From assembly GCA_001003725.1 (NCBI GenBank), contig LCPR01000004.1:1-44546 (forward strand): DNA of 44,546 nt. The letters are read 5' to 3'. Below the pieces are notes generated by a model. It saw nothing but the letters and a program-made list of their open reading frames with translations. It made no database searches and was not told the DNA's origin. This stretch comes from Candidatus Saccharibacteria bacterium GW2011_GWC2_48_9 (GTDB lineage Bacteria > Patescibacteriota > Saccharimonadia > Saccharimonadales > Saccharimonadaceae). Below are positions 1 to 10,060 of this stretch, one piece after another (position 1 is the first letter of the stretch; each line of letters starts with the position of its first letter). A program made the translations under genes and the position numbers.

Positions 1-287
1 TGCGGGTGAAAATCACCCATCACAGACCCTACTACAGTTGCACTTTTGCGGAACTTAGCGCCCGCGCGCAGTCCATCGCGGTTCATCGTATGAAGAATAC
101 GGCGATGTACCGGCTTTAACCCGTCGCGCACATCTGGCAGCGCACGATCGATAATCACACTCATAGAATAGCGAAGGAAGCTATACTCCATTACATCTTC
201 AACAGTACGATGTTCGAGCCCTTCTACAGGTTCCGGCACGCCATTGTCTAGAATTTCTTCATCGTTAGGTAATGTGTTGTCGTCCAT
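1..287 (-). CDS. gyrA: DNA gyrase subunit A, N-terminal fragment (cut by window edge)
   Basis: The minus strand from 287 reads [12 protein letters not shown], then [34 protein letters not shown] and SVMGDFHP. These are the conserved first ~95 residues of type IIA topoisomerase A subunits, ahead of the catalytic tyrosine, which lies outside the window. The ATG is one base after the gyrB stop, so the two subunits are co-transcribed. GyrA with GyrB forms the A2B2 gyrase that negatively supercoils DNA. ParC is the alternative; the gyrB-gyrA order favours gyrase. Seen: start and conserved block. Inferred: the rest of the protein. Confidence 0.9.
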   Translation of the reverse strand, partial: MDDNTLPNDEEILDNGVPEPVEGLEHRTVEDVMEYSFLRYSMSVIIDRALPDVRDGLKPVHRRILHTMNRDGLRAGAKFRKSATVVGSVMGDFHP

Positions 288-288
288 A

Positions 289-2274
<1,986 letters not shown>

Positions 2275-2312
2275 TCACTGTTTCTCGAATTTCAGCTATT
2301 TACAACTCTTCT

Positions 2313-2341
2313 ATTATACCGCACAACTATTGTTCACTCAA
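2313..2341 (-). promoter_or_regulatory. gyrB promoter
   Basis: On the minus strand: TTGAGT, 17-base spacer, TATAAT. It is about 45 bases upstream of gyrB, giving a short leader with a Shine-Dalgarno. It sits back to back with the plus-strand promoter of the next gene. Confidence 0.7.
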
Positions 2342-2342
2342 G

Positions 2343-2371
2343 TTGATTGTACTGAACATATTTCTTATGCT
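2343..2371 (+). promoter_or_regulatory. Promoter for the 2416 surface-protein gene
   Basis: TTGATT, 17 bases, TATGCT. The transcript would start near 2378, about 38 bases before the ATG at 2416. It is divergent from the gyrB promoter with one base between the two -35 boxes. Confidence 0.5.
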
Positions 2372-2415
2372 AAAATCATAAGTAGTTTCAAGGGTAATCA
2401 TATGGGCACACAAAC

Positions 2416-3648
2416 ATGTTTCGAAAAATAATCTCTAACCTTTCTTTCAGTCCCAGTCTAATGGGAGAGCTAGGGTTCTATGCAAAACAACTCAAACATG
2501 AGGAACGTATACGCCTATTTGGGCTAGTGTTTACTGCCCTTGCCCTGACTATCCACTCGATTGCAGCCTTGAGCCCACCAGAGTCTGCAAATAATGCTCA
2601 CGCAAACGACATCCTCTACGGAGGTATCTCCAGCCAAGCAGATTTGCTTGCGAAATATGATCGCAACGAACAGAGCATACGAGACATCATGACATCCCTC
2701 GGTATAACAAGGTCGGAGCTCCAGCAAACAAGCGAAACAAGCAGGACACCAAGCGGACTACGGTTCGTAGGAAGCAAGCTGCGCATATCGAGCCATTCTA
2801 AAAGCGAACATGTTGTCACCTACACCAAATCATCCGGCGAATACGAAGATGTGTATTTTACAGCAAATAGCGTACTGCCGCCATCTGCGCATACTCAAAA
2901 TGCTACATACCGTTCAGTGCTCACGGGCACATCTTCATCACAAGGTGCTTTTGCGGTAGATGTCGCATCGGGCAATATTCTACTAGAGAATCCGCCCATC
3001 TCGTCAGTGGATCAAACCTGCACATATAAAAATGGAGCCGATGCCACAAATACAACAGAGCCATCAGCTGCATGCAACAATGTGCTGACATACAGCAATT
3101 CAGCATTCAATGACACGCAGCGAGCGGCGGCTACAACAACTACGGCACAGAGCAGTGATCGAATCACCTATATACTCAAGGCACGCAATACAGACAGTGA
3201 GCCGACGGAGGTGTATTTCACAAGTCATCTCACCGACATACTTGAATACTCAGATCTGACAAATACAAAAAACGGTGTTTTTGACCAAATAACAAAAAGT
3301 ATTTCCTGGGCGCCTGTCACAGTTATGCCCGGCGAGACGGCATCACGCAGCTTTTCCGTGAGACTTAAGTCAGCTATACCTGCAACGGCCCAAGGAACGA
3401 GCAATCCTTTATCATACGACTGCACTATGACCCACGGATACGGAGACGTTATGAATATAAGCGTTCAGTGTCCCCCTGTCAAAACCATTGAATCGCTCGC
3501 CACTCACCTACCGGTAATTACTACGTCCGTAAATCTAGCGCTCGGGGGTGGACTTGCACTTCTAGTACTGTACTTCTATCTACGCGCACGACAACAACGA
3601 GAAGAACTACGTCTTATCAGAAAAGACATTAACACAGGAAGTTTATAG
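2416..3648 (+). CDS. Membrane-anchored extracellular protein with DUF11-like domain
   Basis: 410 residues, not assignable to a named family. A cytoplasmic N-terminus (about 1-33) is followed by a hydrophobic segment at about 34-52. A Ser/Thr-rich exported region spans about 55-365, and a second membrane helix at about 373-390 ends in a basic tail (RARQQREELRLIRK). Residues about 245-325 (DRITYILKARN, then TDILEYSD, then VTVMPGETASRSFSVRLK) resemble the beta-sandwich DUF11 repeats of surface proteins. The likely form is an extracellular loop tethered at both ends. The next gene follows after 11 bases and is probably co-transcribed. Function unknown. Confidence 0.75.
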   Translation: MFRKIISNLSFSPSLMGELGFYAKQLKHEERIRLFGLVFTALALTIHSIAALSPPESANNAHANDILYGGISSQADLLAKYDRNEQSIRDIMTSLGITRSELQQTSETSRTPSGLRFVGSKLRISSHSKSEHVVTYTKSSGEYEDVYFTANSVLPPSAHTQNATYRSVLTGTSSSQGAFAVDVASGNILLENPPISSVDQTCTYKNGADATNTTEPSAACNNVLTYSNSAFNDTQRAAATTTTAQSSDRITYILKARNTDSEPTEVYFTSHLTDILEYSDLTNTKNGVFDQITKSISWAPVTVMPGETASRSFSVRLKSAIPATAQGTSNPLSYDCTMTHGYGDVMNISVQCPPVKTIESLATHLPVITTSVNLALGGGLALLVLYFYLRARQQREELRLIRKDINTGSL

Positions 3649-3659
3649 GAGGCAAACCA

Positions 3660-4085
3660 ATGTCAGATCAACCCACCCCACTAGCCGACCAACACCCTAC
3701 AGCGCCAGATCCACGCAAAGACAATGGTGCACAGCATCGCTCATCACATGCAAAAGACACTGCGTTCGATCATACGATGCAGCAGGCACAATCTCACATG
3801 AATAAACCGCAGCGCCTGTTTAGTCGCTTCATCCATATAAAATTCATCGCCTCTATAAGTGACATTGTAGGTGGCACGATAGCTCGACCAAATACAATCC
3901 TATACGGAGCCTTGTCGGTGCTTGTTCTGACGGCTGTTTTTTACACCGCAGCAAAAGTCTATGGCTATAATCTCTCTGGAGCAGAATCAGTCGCTGCATT
4001 CTTTTTAGGGTGGCTCATAGGTATGACAATCGATTACACACAGGTATTACTGCGTGGCGGTCGTCAACGCAACAAGCGCTCTTAG
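3660..4085 (+). CDS. Hypothetical two-helix membrane protein
   Basis: 141 residues with an AGGAGG ribosome site about 7 bases before the ATG. The first ~45 residues are polar, disordered-looking and rich in Gln, His, Pro and Asp. Then come FSRFIHIKFIASISDIVGG, a membrane helix at about 82-100 and a second at about 108-127, ending in basic GGRQRNKRS. It is probably co-transcribed with the preceding surface protein and could be its membrane partner. I do not recognise the family. It converges on the minus-strand operon ending at 4124, and I see no clear terminator in the 38-base gap. Confidence 0.7.
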   Translation: MSDQPTPLADQHPTAPDPRKDNGAQHRSSHAKDTAFDHTMQQAQSHMNKPQRLFSRFIHIKFIASISDIVGGTIARPNTILYGALSVLVLTAVFYTAAKVYGYNLSGAESVAAFFLGWLIGMTIDYTQVLLRGGRQRNKRS

Positions 4086-4123
4086 ATAGCCTCGTTACTC
4101 CACACCGTAGATTAATCGCGATA

Positions 4124-7100
4124 TTATCGTATCTTGATTGATACTTCGCCATCGGCAACCTGCGTAGGCAAAGCTGAGGAAACGTCGCTCGACGGTACTG
4201 GCACCTGCGGAGCGGGCTGCTGAGGAGCTTGTTGCTGCGCACTTACCATATTCTGACCTGTAGCGAATACGGCCTGCTGCGGCGGTGACACCGGCCCCAG
4301 ATTTGAAACCGGAGCGTACGATTGTTGCCGAGGAATGTACTGCTGAGAATAATTAGTCTGGGGCGGCTGCACAGATGGTTGGGGCCCGCCAATAAATGAC
4401 TGCTGCGGAGCTTGTTGTTGTGGAGCGTACAGTGGTGGCGGTGTTTGTATCGCCGTAGCAGTACCTTGTTGCCACCCTTGCGGCGGCTGTTGCGGGACGC
4501 CCGTCGTATTCATAGTAGCGACAGGAAGAGCGGGAGGAGCAGGCTGCGCTTGAGGTTGTAGCGGTTGCTGCGCTGGCTGGCGAACAAATCCTGGACGCCC
4601 TACACCAGCTTGTTGACGCTTGGCCAGCCAATCATCTAAGAACGAAGAGCCTCCCGGCTGAGCACCTGGTGATGCCGCACCTATACGGTTGCCGTTTCCT
4701 GGACCCATAGCCGGTTTGGGTCGCGACGTAATTCGCCGAGCAATATCAGCCTCTACATCGGCTCGAGGACGCCCATGCTTAGTAGCAGAAAGCTTCTTCA
4801 TTGCGCCAGAGAGCTTATCGTTCGATTTAGCTAGTGGCGGCGTAAACGACATACTAAACGGCGCAGATGGTGTGTTGTTAACCATAACTGTGGCGATGCC
4901 TTGGAAGTTAGGCATCTTAGTCAGATCATCAACAGTAAATACCGGTTCAAATTTCTTAACGAGCATCTCGGCGTCCGTCACACCAATACGGCCAGATACA
5001 ACAGTACCGACGTTACCGATTATTGCCTCTCGTATTTTATCCGTCAGCTGCGTCATAAACTGATTGGCCATAATCAGACTCAAGCGATATTTTCGCGCTT
5101 CAGAGAGTATCGACTCAAAGCTCTCGGTCATGAAGTTTTGGAACTCATCGACATACAGACTGAAATCTTCACGTTGATCTTCGGGTATGTCGGCACGACT
5201 CATCGCGGCCGCCTGAAACTTCATCACAAAGATGATACCAAGTAACTTTGAGTTCAACTCACCCATTCGGCCCTTAGAAAGATTCACGATCAAGATTTTG
5301 CGATTATCCATGATATCCCGCAAATTGAAGCCCGACTTTGTCTGTCCAATAATATTACGCATCGCATCGTTACTGATAAACGGTCCGAATTTCGAAGCCA
5401 CCCAGCTCACCAACTCACCGGCTTCACTGGACTTCTGCGACGCAGGCCATTCTTTTGTCCAAAACTCGAGCACAGTCGGATCCGTCACGTACTTAAGCTT
5501 GCTTTTCATAAACTCCGAGTCAACAAGTACCTTCGGTATATCAATAAACGTTCCGCCCTCTGGGTCGCTCATGAGCAGCAGCGCCGCATTACGAAATATA
5601 TGCTCTAAGCGTGGGCCAACGATACCGGTGTGCCCTGGATCGTACAGACCATACAACATATTGATTGCTTCCTGCACCAGAAAGTCTTTCTGGTCCGGAG
5701 TGCTGTACTCAAACATATTCAGCCCAATAGGATTGTCCATGTCAGCAGGATTAAAGTAGATGACGTCTTCTACACGCTCTTTAGGCACTGCACCCATCAA
5801 TATCTCCGCCGAGTCACCGTGTGGATCTATAAAGGCAAATCCCCTCCCATCCATCATGTCCTGATACGCGAGATTTTCGAGGAATTTCGATTTACCGGTA
5901 CCTGTCTGGCCAATCATATATAAGTGGCGGCGGCGATCATTGGCACTCAGACGTATAGGCTTCTTGATACCCCGAAACTCGTTATATCCTATCAAGAACC
6001 CTTCGTCCATCACTTCAGTCGGACCGTCCACCTGTTTACTCATCTGACGCTTCACTTGTGCGCTCGGGATGCTCTTTTGATCGGGCAAGTGAAACAGCGT
6101 CGCGAGTTCAACGGTGTTTAATATATTCGTTTTGAGACTCTGCGGGAAGAATCGAAATATAAATGATGTAATTAAATCATCAACATTGCGAGTTGGCGTA
6201 AATACGAATCCGTTATTTGCTGGCGAATCAAACAGTGAAAATGCTGCAACAAGATTTTTAAGGAGTGTTTGCGAACGTTCTGCTGTTGATGAAGATACAA
6301 CAACGCGTACTAATATCTCATATCCTGGGTAGCGCGTCTTTTCTTCGATAGCATCAATACTCTGTTGTTCAAGCGCCGTAAGCTGCCTATCGACACCATT
6401 CTCCTCCGAGTGACCCTCTTTTGCGCCAACCATACCACCGAAACCACCATGCTTACCAGCAGCACGGTCCTTCTTTACACGTTCTACTGCGTTTGTTGAT
6501 GCCTTAATCCAGCCCTGACTTGCGGGTCGCATCAATATCTGAACACCCACTCCATCCTCGCGACCAATGATAGACAACGCATTGAGAATAGCCCTCGAAG
6601 CATCTCTTTTCGTATCCTGATAGGTTGCAATAGGATATACATAACTCTTTTTTAGAGAAAACTCACCACCAATTACCGAACTAGCCCGCGTATCTTTCGT
6701 AAAAATATTATGCTCCTCTACTTCTTCAAGTCGAGCAGATGGATATGCGGCAATCACAGACTGACGCACGACATCAATCAGGACTATTGGCACAACCGTA
6801 TAGTAGTAGATCAGCCCCTCTTTAGCCACTATCTCAAATGAGATATGCCGTTGACCATAAATGCGATGCTTGAACCCGCGTTGTGCGGTACTGGCGATAA
6901 TGTTATACATCACCTGCGCCTGTGACAAGAGTTCATCTGTCACTTCGCGTTCGTCGCGTCCACCGCGATCTAAATCTTCGCTCGTAGGCGGCAGATGAAT
7001 AAGCATTGGTACCATTTTGAGGCCACGTTCGTAATTTTTAGCCTCGCGTAGCGTATTTTGATACAGCATATACAAGAGAACAGCGGACACTGATGCCACT

Positions 7101-7138
7101 ATCAAGATTGCAAATACTCCTATAATTATTCCTAACAC
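4124..7138 (-). CDS. VirD4/TraG-like type IV secretion coupling ATPase with Pro/Gln-rich tail
   Basis: 1004 residues, GTG start. One N-terminal membrane helix (about 2-24) is followed by a ~350-residue region without obvious motifs and then a hexameric ATPase domain. Walker A is GQTGTGKS (410-417), Walker B is LYVDEFQNF (661-669), and the FIDPHGDSAE motif is at 437-446; all are typical of TraD/TrwB/VirD4 and DUF87-type DNA-pumping ATPases. The last ~200 residues are low-complexity Pro/Gln, and the stop follows SIKIR. The gene ends a three-gene minus operon, 15 bases after the previous gene. Known family role: coupling DNA or protein substrates to a membrane channel. No relaxase or VirB channel gene is visible here, so DNA or protein transport is inference. 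Confidence 0.85.
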   Translation of the reverse strand: MLGIIIGVFAILIVASVSAVLLYMLYQNTLREAKNYERGLKMVPMLIHLPPTSEDLDRGGRDEREVTDELLSQAQVMYNIIASTAQRGFKHRIYGQRHISFEIVAKEGLIYYYTVVPIVLIDVVRQSVIAAYPSARLEEVEEHNIFTKDTRASSVIGGEFSLKKSYVYPIATYQDTKRDASRAILNALSIIGREDGVGVQILMRPASQGWIKASTNAVERVKKDRAAGKHGGFGGMVGAKEGHSEENGVDRQLTALEQQSIDAIEEKTRYPGYEILVRVVVSSSTAERSQTLLKNLVAAFSLFDSPANNGFVFTPTRNVDDLITSFIFRFFPQSLKTNILNTVELATLFHLPDQKSIPSAQVKRQMSKQVDGPTEVMDEGFLIGYNEFRGIKKPIRLSANDRRRHLYMIGQTGTGKSKFLENLAYQDMMDGRGFAFIDPHGDSAEILMGAVPKERVEDVIYFNPADMDNPIGLNMFEYSTPDQKDFLVQEAINMLYGLYDPGHTGIVGPRLEHIFRNAALLLMSDPEGGTFIDIPKVLVDSEFMKSKLKYVTDPTVLEFWTKEWPASQKSSEAGELVSWVASKFGPFISNDAMRNIIGQTKSGFNLRDIMDNRKILIVNLSKGRMGELNSKLLGIIFVMKFQAAAMSRADIPEDQREDFSLYVDEFQNFMTESFESILSEARKYRLSLIMANQFMTQLTDKIREAIIGNVGTVVSGRIGVTDAEMLVKKFEPVFTVDDLTKMPNFQGIATVMVNNTPSAPFSMSFTPPLAKSNDKLSGAMKKLSATKHGRPRADVEADIARRITSRPKPAMGPGNGNRIGAASPGAQPGGSSFLDDWLAKRQQAGVGRPGFVRQPAQQPLQPQAQPAPPALPVATMNTTGVPQQPPQGWQQGTATAIQTPPPLYAPQQQAPQQSFIGGPQPSVQPPQTNYSQQYIPRQQSYAPVSNLGPVSPPQQAVFATGQNMVSAQQQAPQQPAPQVPVPSSDVSSALPTQVADGEVSIKIR

Positions 7139-7153
7139 GATCCGCCCTACTTC

Positions 7154-7579
7154 TTAATCATTACTTGCACCAACCTGCCGGCCATATCTTTTAGAGAGAT
7201 AGTCTCGTTGCAGCTCTCCGATAGCTTTCTCCCTGGCATACGGATTGTCCTTGGTTTGCAGTATTACCTGCTTTGCCCGATCTACCCACTCTTTTTCTAT
7301 CACATCATCATCATTTGCTGCAGTAGGGTTAGCGACAGGCGAAGTTGCCGCGTTATCGACGGGCGGTTGAACAGTTGGCATAGCAACTTGTTGCAGTGGC
7401 GGGGCAGCCGGTGGAGGTGGCGGAGCTAATTCGACAGCACTTCTCTGCTCTACCCTTTCCGGAGAAATAGTTTGCAGAGCTTCAGGCGAAGCAAAATTAG
7501 GCGGAACCTCGTAAGATTCCATCTGTGGTATCGGCTGCTGCTCCGGTGAGCGTGAACCTGGCGATAACTCTGGCTGCAT
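7154..7579 (-). CDS. Pro-rich hypothetical protein, operon partner of the VirD4-like ATPase
   Basis: 141 residues. Residues 1-90 are disordered and rich in Pro, Gln and Ala, including an APPPPPAAPP run. The last ~45 (VIEKEWVDRAKQVI, then DNPYAREKAIGELQRDYLSK) look like a compact helical domain. There is no signal peptide or membrane helix. It lies 44 bases after the 4-TM gene and 15 bases before the ATPase gene. The shared Pro/Gln-rich character with the ATPase tail suggests a scaffold or partner; that is inference. Family unknown. Confidence 0.65.
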   Translation of the reverse strand: MQPELSPGSRSPEQQPIPQMESYEVPPNFASPEALQTISPERVEQRSAVELAPPPPPAAPPLQQVAMPTVQPPVDNAATSPVANPTAANDDDVIEKEWVDRAKQVILQTKDNPYAREKAIGELQRDYLSKRYGRQVGASND

Positions 7580-7623
7580 ACCTGTTAGTATAGCACAAAC
7601 ATAAGCGAGAATCTGCTACTAAA

Positions 7624-8010
7624 CTACGATGTTTGCCGAGAGATATAGAGGCAACCAATAGCAAGTAATGCAATCACCAAAAAGAATTCAGCAACCCCAA
7701 CTTGTCCGACGGATCGCAAGCTAACCAATATGACAGGACCAAGCGCAAGAATTGACGCATAATAATACGCTTTACGCACACTCACATCTCCCGCCACATG
7801 ACCAGTGCGGTCACTGTAGAGCAGTTTTAGTAAAATACGATGGCATAGAAAAATAAAAAAAGTCAGTATAGTAACTGACAGAATGTACGAGAGCAAAAAT
7901 ACTGCTAAGATTCCCATTGCGCCCGCTTCGGTTGGAGGCATGGTAATCAGAAGATAGCCTAAGGCTGTTGCTGAAAGTAATCCTATGATAGTGAGCAATT
8001 TTGCAAACAT
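7624..8010 (-). CDS. Four-helix membrane protein, first gene of the VirD4-like operon
   Basis: 128 residues almost entirely of hydrophobic helices: about 5-23, 31-58, 84-102 and 106-123. A basic loop (HRILLKLLYSDRTG) joins the halves. I do not recognise the family. Size and hydrophobicity recall small membrane components of secretion systems, but I see no VirB2/TrbC-type signal peptide. A TATACT -10 box at 8018-8023 is only 7 bases from the ATG with no ribosome site, so the message may be leaderless. Confidence 0.65.
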   Translation of the reverse strand: MFAKLLTIIGLLSATALGYLLITMPPTEAGAMGILAVFLLSYILSVTILTFFIFLCHRILLKLLYSDRTGHVAGDVSVRKAYYYASILALGPVILVSLRSVGQVGVAEFFLVIALLAIGCLYISRQTS

Positions 8011-8017
8011 TATTTAT

Positions 8018-8023
8018 AGTATA
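8018..8023 (-). promoter_or_regulatory. -10 box abutting the start codon at 8010
   Basis: TATACT on the minus strand, 7 bases before the ATG. No convincing -35 is present. If used, transcription starts at or next to the start codon. Confidence 0.4.
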
Positions 8024-8084
8024 CAGGATATCAAGGGTGTCCGAGTAGTAGTCTTCACGAATATTCTTCGGCAACCACCGCTAG

Positions 8085-8416
8085 AATAAATAAAAGGGCG
8101 GGCGAAGCGATACTCAACTACCACTCAAGACGACTGACCGCTCGAGAAATTACTCGAGCATATTCTTGTAGGTGTATTCCTCACTCTACGTCCAGTAGTT
8201 TCATGACTTCTTAGAACTCAAAGGTTTTACCGGACGCAGAGCTGTACTAACAGCTACTACGCGCTCCACGTCAACGATTTGACGGAGCTTCGACAGCACC
8301 ATGAAACAAAGATTGTGACATGTTACCGTCGAATATTCGTCAAACCACACCAGGTTTGAGTAGAGCAGAAGGCTAAATTGTTAAGGTTTTTTGCTTTGTT
8401 TGTTTTTGTAAAGCGT
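8085..8416 (-). ncRNA. Candidate structured non-coding RNA, unknown family
   Basis: A strong promoter at 8423-8451 fires into ~330 bases with no long reading frame. The sequence is dense in short perfect hairpins: TCAAACC/GGTTTGA near 8340, CGTCAA/TTGACG with a four-base loop at 8268-8283, AGCTGT/ACAGCT with a four-base loop near 8243-8258, and GCTCGAG/CTCGAGC at 8140-8159. It contains no SRP-type GGAAG/GCAGCC signature and does not resemble RNase P RNA or tmRNA, which are both elsewhere in the window. A 33-codon minus frame (8201-8302, starting MVLSKLRQIVDVERVV) runs through it without a ribosome site, so a small protein is a weaker alternative. The 3' end is not defined; a CGCCCGCCCTTTT stretch near 8090 is my guess. 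Confidence 0.5.
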
Positions 8417-8422
8417 ACTTTT

Positions 8423-8451
8423 ATCCTAGCAAAGCATAGGCATAATGTCAA
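8423..8451 (-). promoter_or_regulatory. Strong promoter of the 8085-8416 RNA
   Basis: Perfect TTGACA at 8446-8451, 17-base spacer, TAGGAT at 8423-8428 on the minus strand. Predicted start is near 8416. No long reading frame follows. Confidence 0.7.
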
Positions 8452-9384
8452 GACCACACGAGTAAAATATAGATGTGTTAAAAACATTACTTGTTATTTT
8501 TTATATCATTAACAGATATAAGTGCTGTGTGTTGTTAAAATTAATAAAGTATATTTCTTACAACGATTGTTATTACATCGCCCGCAAATACAGTAATTTT
8601 TGGTAAAAATATTATCACTTTTTATGCCAATATATAAAGTGGCCATCAATACCCAGGACAAGCTATCAATCCCCGCCTTGAGGTAAAAGAACCAAATCCA
8701 GGCAAACCCGAGACAACCGGAGCCAGTATCACATGTTCCGCGCAAGTCTATCGACAAGACACACATACATGTCACTCTCAAAGTATGTGTGTCTATGCGC
8801 AGATGCATGGTCCTCTAAAAGCACGCCAAGCACTAAGCACGCCACGGACCCATAAACGATATACGAAATAAGATCATTTCACCTAATTGTCACGAGCGGC
8901 ACATTCGCACATCATGCATTTGAGTATGACCTGTAACATAATCAGTCGGTTGCTAATCGACGAAGTGTGAAATTATTTCGCTACTGAGCCCTCGACATCG
9001 CTTCTATACTGCGGACCTATATAAAAGCCCCACGCACAGCAACGTCTATGCAGCTTTATCCTCTACACACGCATCGCGCAACTATTCATGGCATCTGCGG
9101 GGCGTAGCAGCGCGAGTATCTATAGGCACGACTTCGAAGCTGTCATTTTTCGTTCTCACCCATTACGCAGCAGGTGCCGAACTTTGCTTTTATCCAAAGA
9201 CCCTAGTGTCGCAGACATAGCACCCCCGCAGAAGCAAAACAAAGTTGCTGTACCGTAGCGAGCTTGCCTATATAGCAAGATACATCCCTCCTGCCCAATC
9301 TAGTGGTATTATTTTATGCAAAACACCATATCTAGCTTATCCACACACCTCAATAACTTCATATAAAAATCTTTTGCAAAATCA
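8452..9384. other. Gene-free stretch, no supported function
   Basis: About 930 bases without a convincing gene on either strand. The first ~170 bases are AT-rich. A 12-bp inverted repeat lies at 8757-8794 (AGACACACATAC and its complement, 14-base loop). A direct repeat of AGCACGCC lies near 8820-8845. One perfect DnaA-box-like TTATCCACA lies at 9337-9345. A 56-codon plus frame from 9088 has no ribosome site and no recognisable domain. I see nothing else that I can support. Confidence 0.5.
8757..8794. repeat. 12-bp inverted repeat
   Basis: AGACACACATAC at the left arm and its exact complement at the right arm, with a 14-base loop. There is no adjacent T-run, so it is not an obvious terminator. 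It could be an operator or an RNA hairpin. Confidence 0.5.
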
Positions 9385-9413
9385 TTGACACAAGCGCTTT
9401 GCCGTCATATTAT
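9385..9413 (+). promoter_or_regulatory. Strong promoter of a short intergenic RNA
   Basis: Perfect TTGACA, 17-base spacer, TATTAT. Predicted start is near 9420. No ATG occurs before the terminator ending at 9517, so the product should be RNA. Confidence 0.7.
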
Positions 9414-9419
9414 AGGGGT

Positions 9420-9525
9420 AGCTTCTGAATAAAAAACTTGTACAGAAGCCAAAAATAAACAGCATATTACAAAAACTCCACATACAAAACGACCGTTCCT
9501 CGCAGGCGGTCGTTTTGCTTGTTAT
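9420..9525 (+). ncRNA. Candidate small RNA of about 105 bases
   Basis: The RNA is bounded by a consensus promoter (9385-9413) and a strong hairpin terminator (9485-9517). The 5' end folds as GCTTCTG (9421-9427) with CAGAAGC (9443-9449). An A-rich unpaired stretch of ~35 bases follows, then the terminator stem. There is no ATG between promoter and terminator. The layout is that of a trans-acting sRNA; family and target are unknown. tmRNA lies downstream on the opposite strand, with its own terminator between. Confidence 0.55.
9485..9517 (+). terminator. Terminator of the 9420 small RNA
   Basis: Stem CAAAACGACCG / CGGTCGTTTTG with an 11-base loop. It is GC-rich at the top and ends in TTTTG on the plus strand. 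Confidence 0.7.
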
Positions 9526-9588
9526 ATGCACTTCACCACCGGCTCATTGACACAAATCAATGTGTTCACAGATCAATAAATATAGAGT

Positions 9589-9632
9589 AAACGAAAATAT
9601 TCCATCTTATTACGGATGGAATATTTTCGTTT
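9589..9632 (-). terminator. tmRNA terminator
   Basis: A perfect 18-bp stem (AAACGAAAATATTCCATC and complement) with an 8-base loop, directly after the tmRNA CCA end on the minus strand. It is AT-rich but long, and its A-tract/T-tract arms let it act in both directions. Confidence 0.65.
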
Positions 9633-10037
9633 GGTGGAGCTGCGGGGTACTGCCCCCCGGTCCGACAGGTAACATGGATATTCGTCTACAAGCTTAGGCT
9701 ATATTAAATTGTTTTATAACTCGTCGTGACTAAAATATAGTCAGAAACATCACGCCGGGTTACGCGGAAAAAGTCCCACGCGTAGGCCGCTTCCCTACGC
9801 GCAGCAAGCGACAAGTATATATCACTCAAACTCGCCGTGTCGCCTAGCGAATTCAAATGACTGCGTTAGTTACGCAGCAACTGCTGATGTTGCAGGTGTA
9901 AATGCTGAAGCAAATACACGAAGCTTCTCAGTAGCTTTGTCTGTAATTGTGTTTACAATTAAAAATGTACTGTACGGGTACGGTCGACTTGCAAAATATC
10001 CTGTTAAATTCCCATCGTCGAAAGCTATGTCAGCCCC
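9632..10037 (-). ncRNA. ssrA: Transfer-messenger RNA (tmRNA)
   Basis: 406 bases, one-piece. The 5' end GGGGCTGA followed by TTCGACG is the canonical tmRNA start. The acceptor arm pairs GGGGCTG with CAGCTCC before A-CCA, which is encoded. The tag frame reads through ITDKATEKLRVFASAF to an end in ATSAVAA, stop at 9870-9872. The resume codon is uncertain; GTA at 9954-9956 would give a 28-residue tag. tmRNA with SmpB rescues stalled ribosomes and tags the nascent chain for proteolysis. Odd: the T-arm is CGGGG-GGCAGTA-CCCCG, so the usual TTCRA loop is missing. Confidence 0.92.
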
Positions 10038-10051
10038 AAACCAATACACTT

Positions 10052-10060
10052 ATTATACCA
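10052..10060 (-). promoter_or_regulatory. Extended -10 promoter of tmRNA
   Basis: TGGTATAAT on the minus strand, 14 bases before the tmRNA 5' end. There is no clear -35, which suits an extended -10 promoter. The few extra bases imply 5' trimming, as by RNase P. Confidence 0.55.

Noticed and set aside
4353-4631. Minus-strand Ala/Ser/Thr-rich frame in the ATPase tail
   Set aside because: Out-of-frame reading of the Pro/Gln-rich tail; no independent signals.
8509-8808. 99-codon minus-strand frame in the gene-free stretch
   Set aside because: No ribosome site, erratic Cys/Ile/Thr-rich composition and no domain; it spans the 8757-8794 inverted repeat. It looks like a chance frame.
9088-9260. About 56-codon plus frame starting MASAGRSSASIYRHDF
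   Set aside because: No ribosome site, no promoter in register and no recognisable fold. Not enough to call a gene.
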